From JALSRK01 sp964461995 (lineage in GTDB: Bacteria; Acidobacteriota; Terriglobia; Bryobacterales; Bryobacteraceae), in contig CAYWXL010000005.1 in the NCBI GenBank assembly GCA_964461995.1, positions 52,691 to 116,690 of the forward strand: a DNA stretch of 64,000 bases. The letters are read 5' to 3'. Below are positions 60,792 to 64,000 of the stretch, piece by piece (position 1 is the stretch's first letter; the number at the start of each line of letters is the position of its first letter). The notes under the pieces were generated by a model that was not told the DNA's origin, did no database searches, and saw only the letters and a program-made list of their open reading frames with translations. The translations under genes were made by a program, and so were the position numbers.

Positions 60792-63671
60792 TCATTGAAT
60801 CTCGACCGTCACCACGTTCGCCTCCACGCCGTCCACCACCAGGCGGATCTCCACCACGCCCCGGCCTATCAGCGCGCGCGGCAGCGGGCCGAGATTGACC
60901 TGGTCCAAGCCGGGGAAGACGCTGTGAGCCACCGGTCCCGCCACTGGAACATCGATTCCGCCGATCGTCGCTGTCGCTCCCGAACCGTGGCGCATGCCGG
61001 TTCCGAACAGGATGAGGAAGAGCTGGTCTCCCTCCTCTCCCAGGCTTACCGGAACGGGCGCCCGCGTGTTCACATCGAAGATCAGGTCTTGTATGCGGTC
61101 TCCGTTCGCTTTCACCAGGAGGAAGAACGCCGCCGCCACGCCCGTTCCCTGCTGGTTGGCTGTATAGATCCCCGGGGCCACCTGTGCGATCTCGACCGTA
61201 CCGTCGATCGTGCGCCCGTCCGCAGTGGTGAGCCGGAGCGCCGCTGTGCCGATGGCCGTGCCCGCCGGGATCTCGTAGTTCACCTGATTCGGGGCCACCG
61301 AATGCAGCCGCGCCCTCCGCGTCGTCCCTTCGCTATCGGTCACGTCCACCGTTACGCCCAGCAACTCTTGCGGCAGATCCGTAGACGGCGTGACCGCGAC
61401 CTCCGGCGCCACCCCCTCGGCGAAACCCGCCGCCAGCGATTCCGGCGCCACCGGCCCGTCCACGTCGAAGCTCGCCGACGACAGCGTGACGAAGCGTGGC
61501 CGCGTGTCCAACCGAAACCAGATGGCGTCGCCGAAAACAGCGCCCTGCGGGCCAGGCGTGAAACCCGAGTAATCCCGGGAAAAGGCGTTCTCAGTCGTCG
61601 GAAAATTCTTCGTCACCGTGTTTCCGGTCACGTAAATGTCGCCGTCGGCGCCGAGCGCGACGTCGAAGGCGAAATCGTCGCGCGCCGTACCGAGATACGT
61701 GGAGAACTCCAGCCCCGAACCCGTGGCGTTCAACGTCGTGACGAAGATGTCCCCGAAGGCGCTCAGGGGCTGCCCGGCGCCGCCTGCGTACTCCTTCTGA
61801 AGGGCGTCGCCGGTCAAGGGAAAGTCCGGTGACAGAGTGTTGCCCACCACCGTAGCGCGAAAGTCCTCGTCTAACGCGATCGCGAAAGCGCGGTCATCCT
61901 TACTACCCCCGAGGAAGGTCGAATAGACAAGGGCGGAACCGTCCTCGTTCATCTTGGTGACGAAGACGTCGCCCGCGCTCCAGTTCGGATCGCCTCCGCC
62001 GCCCGCGTTGACCGTTTGAAACGCGCCTTCGGTGACCGGAAAGTCGTCCGAGAGCGCGCTGCCCGTGACGTAGGCGCGGCCCAGGCTGTCCACGGCGATT
62101 CCGTAGCCGATCTCATCGAGCTTGCCGCCGAGATAAGTCGAGTAGACCAGCGCCGAGCCGTCTGGATTGAGCTTGGTGACGAATGCGTCGCCGAAAACCA
62201 CGGTGGCCTGCCCGCCCGTGCCCCCGAAGGCCTTTTGAAACGCGTTCTCCGTCACTGGAAAGTCCTTGGAGTTCGTGAACCCCGTCACGTAGGCGTTTCG
62301 CTCGGAATCCAGGGCGATGTCCAGTCCACAATCGTCCGAGGTCCCGCCGAGCAGAGTCGAGTAGACCAGTCTTGCCCCGTTCTTGTCGAGCTTCATCACG
62401 AAGGCGTCTCCCGTCTTGAAGAGCACTGCCCGTCCGTCCCCGCGGTTGAACCTCTGGAACGCTTGGCTGCTCGTCGGGAAGTTCGGCGAAAGCGTCTGGC
62501 CGGTCACGTAAACGTTGCCCTCCTCATCCACCGTGAGGCCCATCACTGTGTCTGCGTCGCTGCCGCCGATGTAGGTCGAATACAGCATGGTTTTCCCGTC
62601 CGGGCTTAGTTTCACTACGAAACCGTCGCCGCCCGTATGGATCGCCTGGCCCACGCCCCCGAAAGTCGTCCGGTACGCGCGCGGAGTGGTCGGAAAATCC
62701 GCCGACTTCGTGAGCCCGCCCGCATAGACGTTGCCCTCGCCGTCCACGGCCAGGGCCATCACTGCGTCGTCGTCGCTGCCGCCGATATAGGTCGAATACA
62801 GCAGCTCTCCCGAGGGGCTGAACTTAGCCACGAAGGCGTCGCCCGCCGTCACGATCAGCGGCCCCATTCCGGCGAACTCCGTCTGCGCCGCGCCCTCGGT
62901 AATCGGAAAGTTGCGCCCCGTCGTAACGCCGCCCACGTAGACGTTGCCCGCCGCGTCCACGGCGATCTGGCTGCCGCCGTCGTTGCCTTTGCCGCCGAAA
63001 TAAGTCGAATACTCGAGCACCGGGTCGATCACCAGCGGGCGGCTCGCGTCGTACGGACCGAGTTCGAAGCCCACCAGGCCGTCGCCCCGCAGAGCGTAGC
63101 GCCCATCCACCGCCAGCCGCGTGCCCTCGGCCTCTTGATAGATGAATGGTTTCTTCATCCGCAGTTCGCCCGCCGGCGTCTGCAAAAGTAAATCGCCCCC
63201 TGAGTCCAGCTCGATGGCTTCCGCTCCGTCGTACCGAACCCGGATACGGCCGGGATCGGCGCCGGGAGCCACGACAAAATCGAACTCGAGCCGGTTCTGC
63301 TTTCCGTAGCAAACCAGGTCCACGCCAGGATAGATCCCGCCGAAGCGGACGCGGCCGTAGGTCGCCACGCTCACGGGCCGGCCCGGCGGGCGTCCCGGCA
63401 GGAAATAGTTGGCCACGCCGGGAAACGGCTCCAGCCCCTCACTTTGGGCCGGGTTCGCCCCGACGAACGTCGCCCGCACCGTCCCGCCTGGGAAGATCAA
63501 GGCCCATTCCCTCCCCTCCAGCAGGATGCTGTAGCCGTTACCTCGGGCCACAAAGCGGCTACCGTGTTCTTCGAAGACGAGCGGCAGCCGATGACTTGTT
63601 ACTGTTCCAGGTCCCGCGAGAAGACTCCCGAGACAGAGGATTGTCCCCGCACCAATCCAATAAGCTCGCAT
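60792..63671 (-). CDS. SBBP-repeat propeller protein with C-terminal TIGR03437-type domain
   Basis: 959 residues with a signal peptide (WIGAGTILCLGSLLAGPG). A DUF7948-like N-terminal domain spans about residues 25-215 (YPGVDLVCYGKQNRLEFDF; PFIYQE). Seven SBBP repeats follow (about 219-691), each of the form YSTY(F/I/L)GG-(S)-DD ... (V/A)DxxGN-(V/A)Y-V-(T)G ... DFP-(I/V)T. The C-terminal 230 residues are the TIGR03437-type domain (VNYEIPAGTAIG; GRGVVEIRLVVDGVEANVV). The protein is probably surface-exposed. It is followed upstream by another TIGR03437-type gene on the same strand. Confidence 0.88.
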   Translation of the reverse strand: MRAYWIGAGTILCLGSLLAGPGTVTSHRLPLVFEEHGSRFVARGNGYSILLEGREWALIFPGGTVRATFVGANPAQSEGLEPFPGVANYFLPGRPPGRPVSVATYGRVRFGGIYPGVDLVCYGKQNRLEFDFVVAPGADPGRIRVRYDGAEAIELDSGGDLLLQTPAGELRMKKPFIYQEAEGTRLAVDGRYALRGDGLVGFELGPYDASRPLVIDPVLEYSTYFGGKGNDGGSQIAVDAAGNVYVGGVTTGRNFPITEGAAQTEFAGMGPLIVTAGDAFVAKFSPSGELLYSTYIGGSDDDAVMALAVDGEGNVYAGGLTKSADFPTTPRAYRTTFGGVGQAIHTGGDGFVVKLSPDGKTMLYSTYIGGSDADTVMGLTVDEEGNVYVTGQTLSPNFPTSSQAFQRFNRGDGRAVLFKTGDAFVMKLDKNGARLVYSTLLGGTSDDCGLDIALDSERNAYVTGFTNSKDFPVTENAFQKAFGGTGGQATVVFGDAFVTKLNPDGSALVYSTYLGGKLDEIGYGIAVDSLGRAYVTGSALSDDFPVTEGAFQTVNAGGGGDPNWSAGDVFVTKMNEDGSALVYSTFLGGSKDDRAFAIALDEDFRATVVGNTLSPDFPLTGDALQKEYAGGAGQPLSAFGDIFVTTLNATGSGLEFSTYLGTARDDFAFDVALGADGDIYVTGNTVTKNFPTTENAFSRDYSGFTPGPQGAVFGDAIWFRLDTRPRFVTLSSASFDVDGPVAPESLAAGFAEGVAPEVAVTPSTDLPQELLGVTVDVTDSEGTTRRARLHSVAPNQVNYEIPAGTAIGTAALRLTTADGRTIDGTVEIAQVAPGIYTANQQGTGVAAAFFLLVKANGDRIQDLIFDVNTRAPVPVSLGEEGDQLFLILFGTGMRHGSGATATIGGIDVPVAGPVAHSVFPGLDQVNLGPLPRALIGRGVVEIRLVVDGVEANVVTVEIQ
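61600..63017 (-). repeat. seven in-frame SBBP propeller repeats
   Basis: Seven imperfect copies of a unit of about 55-70 codons inside the gene above. The recurrent core is LxYSTYxGG-(x)-D(D/A) followed by a glycine/Asp strand and FPxT. Copies differ enough that recombination looks limited. They form blades of a beta-propeller. Confidence 0.85.
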
Positions 63672-63881
63672 GGTATTCCCTCCGTAAATGAGTCCCTGAT
63701 GATTCCCCCGCCGGACGACTTTGGGCGGAAAGAGAAGGTGGAAAAAGAAGAACGTGGACTGCTTCTCTCCACGCTAGAGTGCGGAGACTCTGCCGGTCCC
63801 GGGAGAAGGCGTCCTTCGCGGGCTGAGGCCTGCTGGCCCCATCACTGAGGGGGTCCTGCGCCCGCGGTGCCACGGCGGACT

Positions 63882-64000
63882 TTAATATACCACCACTTGG
63901 AGCGCGTTAGCCGCGTTGCCGTCCACGGTGATCTCGATGTCCACCAGGCCCCGGCCCGCCAGGCGTGCGTTCCAGATCGCCCAGGCGTTCGACGCTTTCT
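63882..64000 (-). CDS. C-terminal end of a further TIGR03437-type protein (5' part outside window)
   Basis: The last 38 codons of a minus-strand gene that continues past the window end. The visible end (GRGLVDIEITVDGNAANALQ then VVVY and TAA) matches the end of the preceding SBBP protein (GRGVVEIRLVVDGVEANVV), so it is another TIGR03437-type protein, tandem with it. About 210 bases (63672-63881) without a gene separate them. Confidence 0.75.
   Translation of the reverse strand, partial: KASNAWAIWNARLAGRGLVDIEITVDGNAANALQVVVY

Noticed and set aside
61600..63017. Regular repeats considered as a CRISPR or tandem DNA array
   Set aside because: The period is about 170-210 bases, the copies are in frame and diverged, and they translate into SBBP propeller blades.

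Overview
The window reads as a high-GC chromosomal segment of an Acidobacteriota bacterium, most likely of the Solibacter/Bryobacter group (Bryobacterales). The indicators are: a very large Oar-like TonB-dependent receptor with an N-terminal carboxypeptidase-regulatory-like domain, a winged-helix/transmembrane/PD40 regulator, SBBP-repeat propeller proteins, three proteins carrying the 'Solibacter C-terminal' (TIGR03437-type) domain, and tandem secreted carboxypeptidase-regulatory-like proteins. This placement rests on protein families recognised by eye, not on a database search. I see no rRNA, tRNA, CRISPR array, insertion sequence or phage gene; the window looks like stable chromosome, densely coded on both strands.

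Layout. 1-2.9 kb: the end of a VWA/Bat-like membrane-protein operon. 3-6.5 kb: an MFS transporter, then the archease-RtcB RNA-ligase pair and a small ribbon-helix-helix/coiled-coil protein. 6.7-10.5 kb: a MacA-like adaptor with two MacB/FtsX-type permeases but no ATPase. 10.5-16.6 kb: a membrane winged-helix/PD40 regulator divergent from the TonB-dependent receptor, which ends at a strong terminator. 16.7-22.4 kb: four co-directional genes whose products are mostly exported (amidohydrolase, Tat-exported GH109-like Gfo/Idh/MocA protein, right-handed beta-helix protein, Tat-exported nitrilase-family hydrolase), likely a glycan-degradation unit. 22.4-32.3 kb: cation diffusion facilitator, IMP dehydrogenase, a cell-wall pair (lytic transglycosylase plus AMIN/Amidase_3 amidase) behind a clear sigma-70 promoter, MobA, an Mla-like ATPase, an SH3-type lipoprotein, CoaD with aspartate aminotransferase, and a 66-residue membrane protein. 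32.3-39.5 kb: LpxL-type acyltransferase, M1 aminopeptidase lipoprotein, PYROXD2-like oxidoreductase, an ATP/ADP-translocase-like carrier and an Nramp-related transporter without the usual metal-site motifs. 39.4-45.1 kb: secreted proteins of unknown function. 45.1-50.2 kb: GlnE, an alpha-oxoamine synthase and an orphan Flp pilin with its own terminator. 50.3-58.9 kb: LarA-like protein, GT-C-type glycosyltransferase, M28 peptidase with a DsbA-like thioredoxin, RbsD/FucU protein, ArgS. 59-64 kb: three TIGR03437-type surface or secreted proteins, the last cut by the window edge.

Themes. Much of the window deals with the cell envelope and with extracellular polymers: import across the outer membrane, exported hydrolases, peptidoglycan turnover and secreted proteases. 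The rest is housekeeping (guaB, coaD, aspartate aminotransferase, glnE, argS, mobA, rtcB). The most unusual items are the exported GH109-like/beta-helix/nitrilase cluster next to the receptor and its probable divergent regulator, the Nramp-related protein without canonical ligands, the Mla-like ATPase with an altered signature motif, and the solitary Flp pilin preceded by a long non-coding leader with a palindrome.
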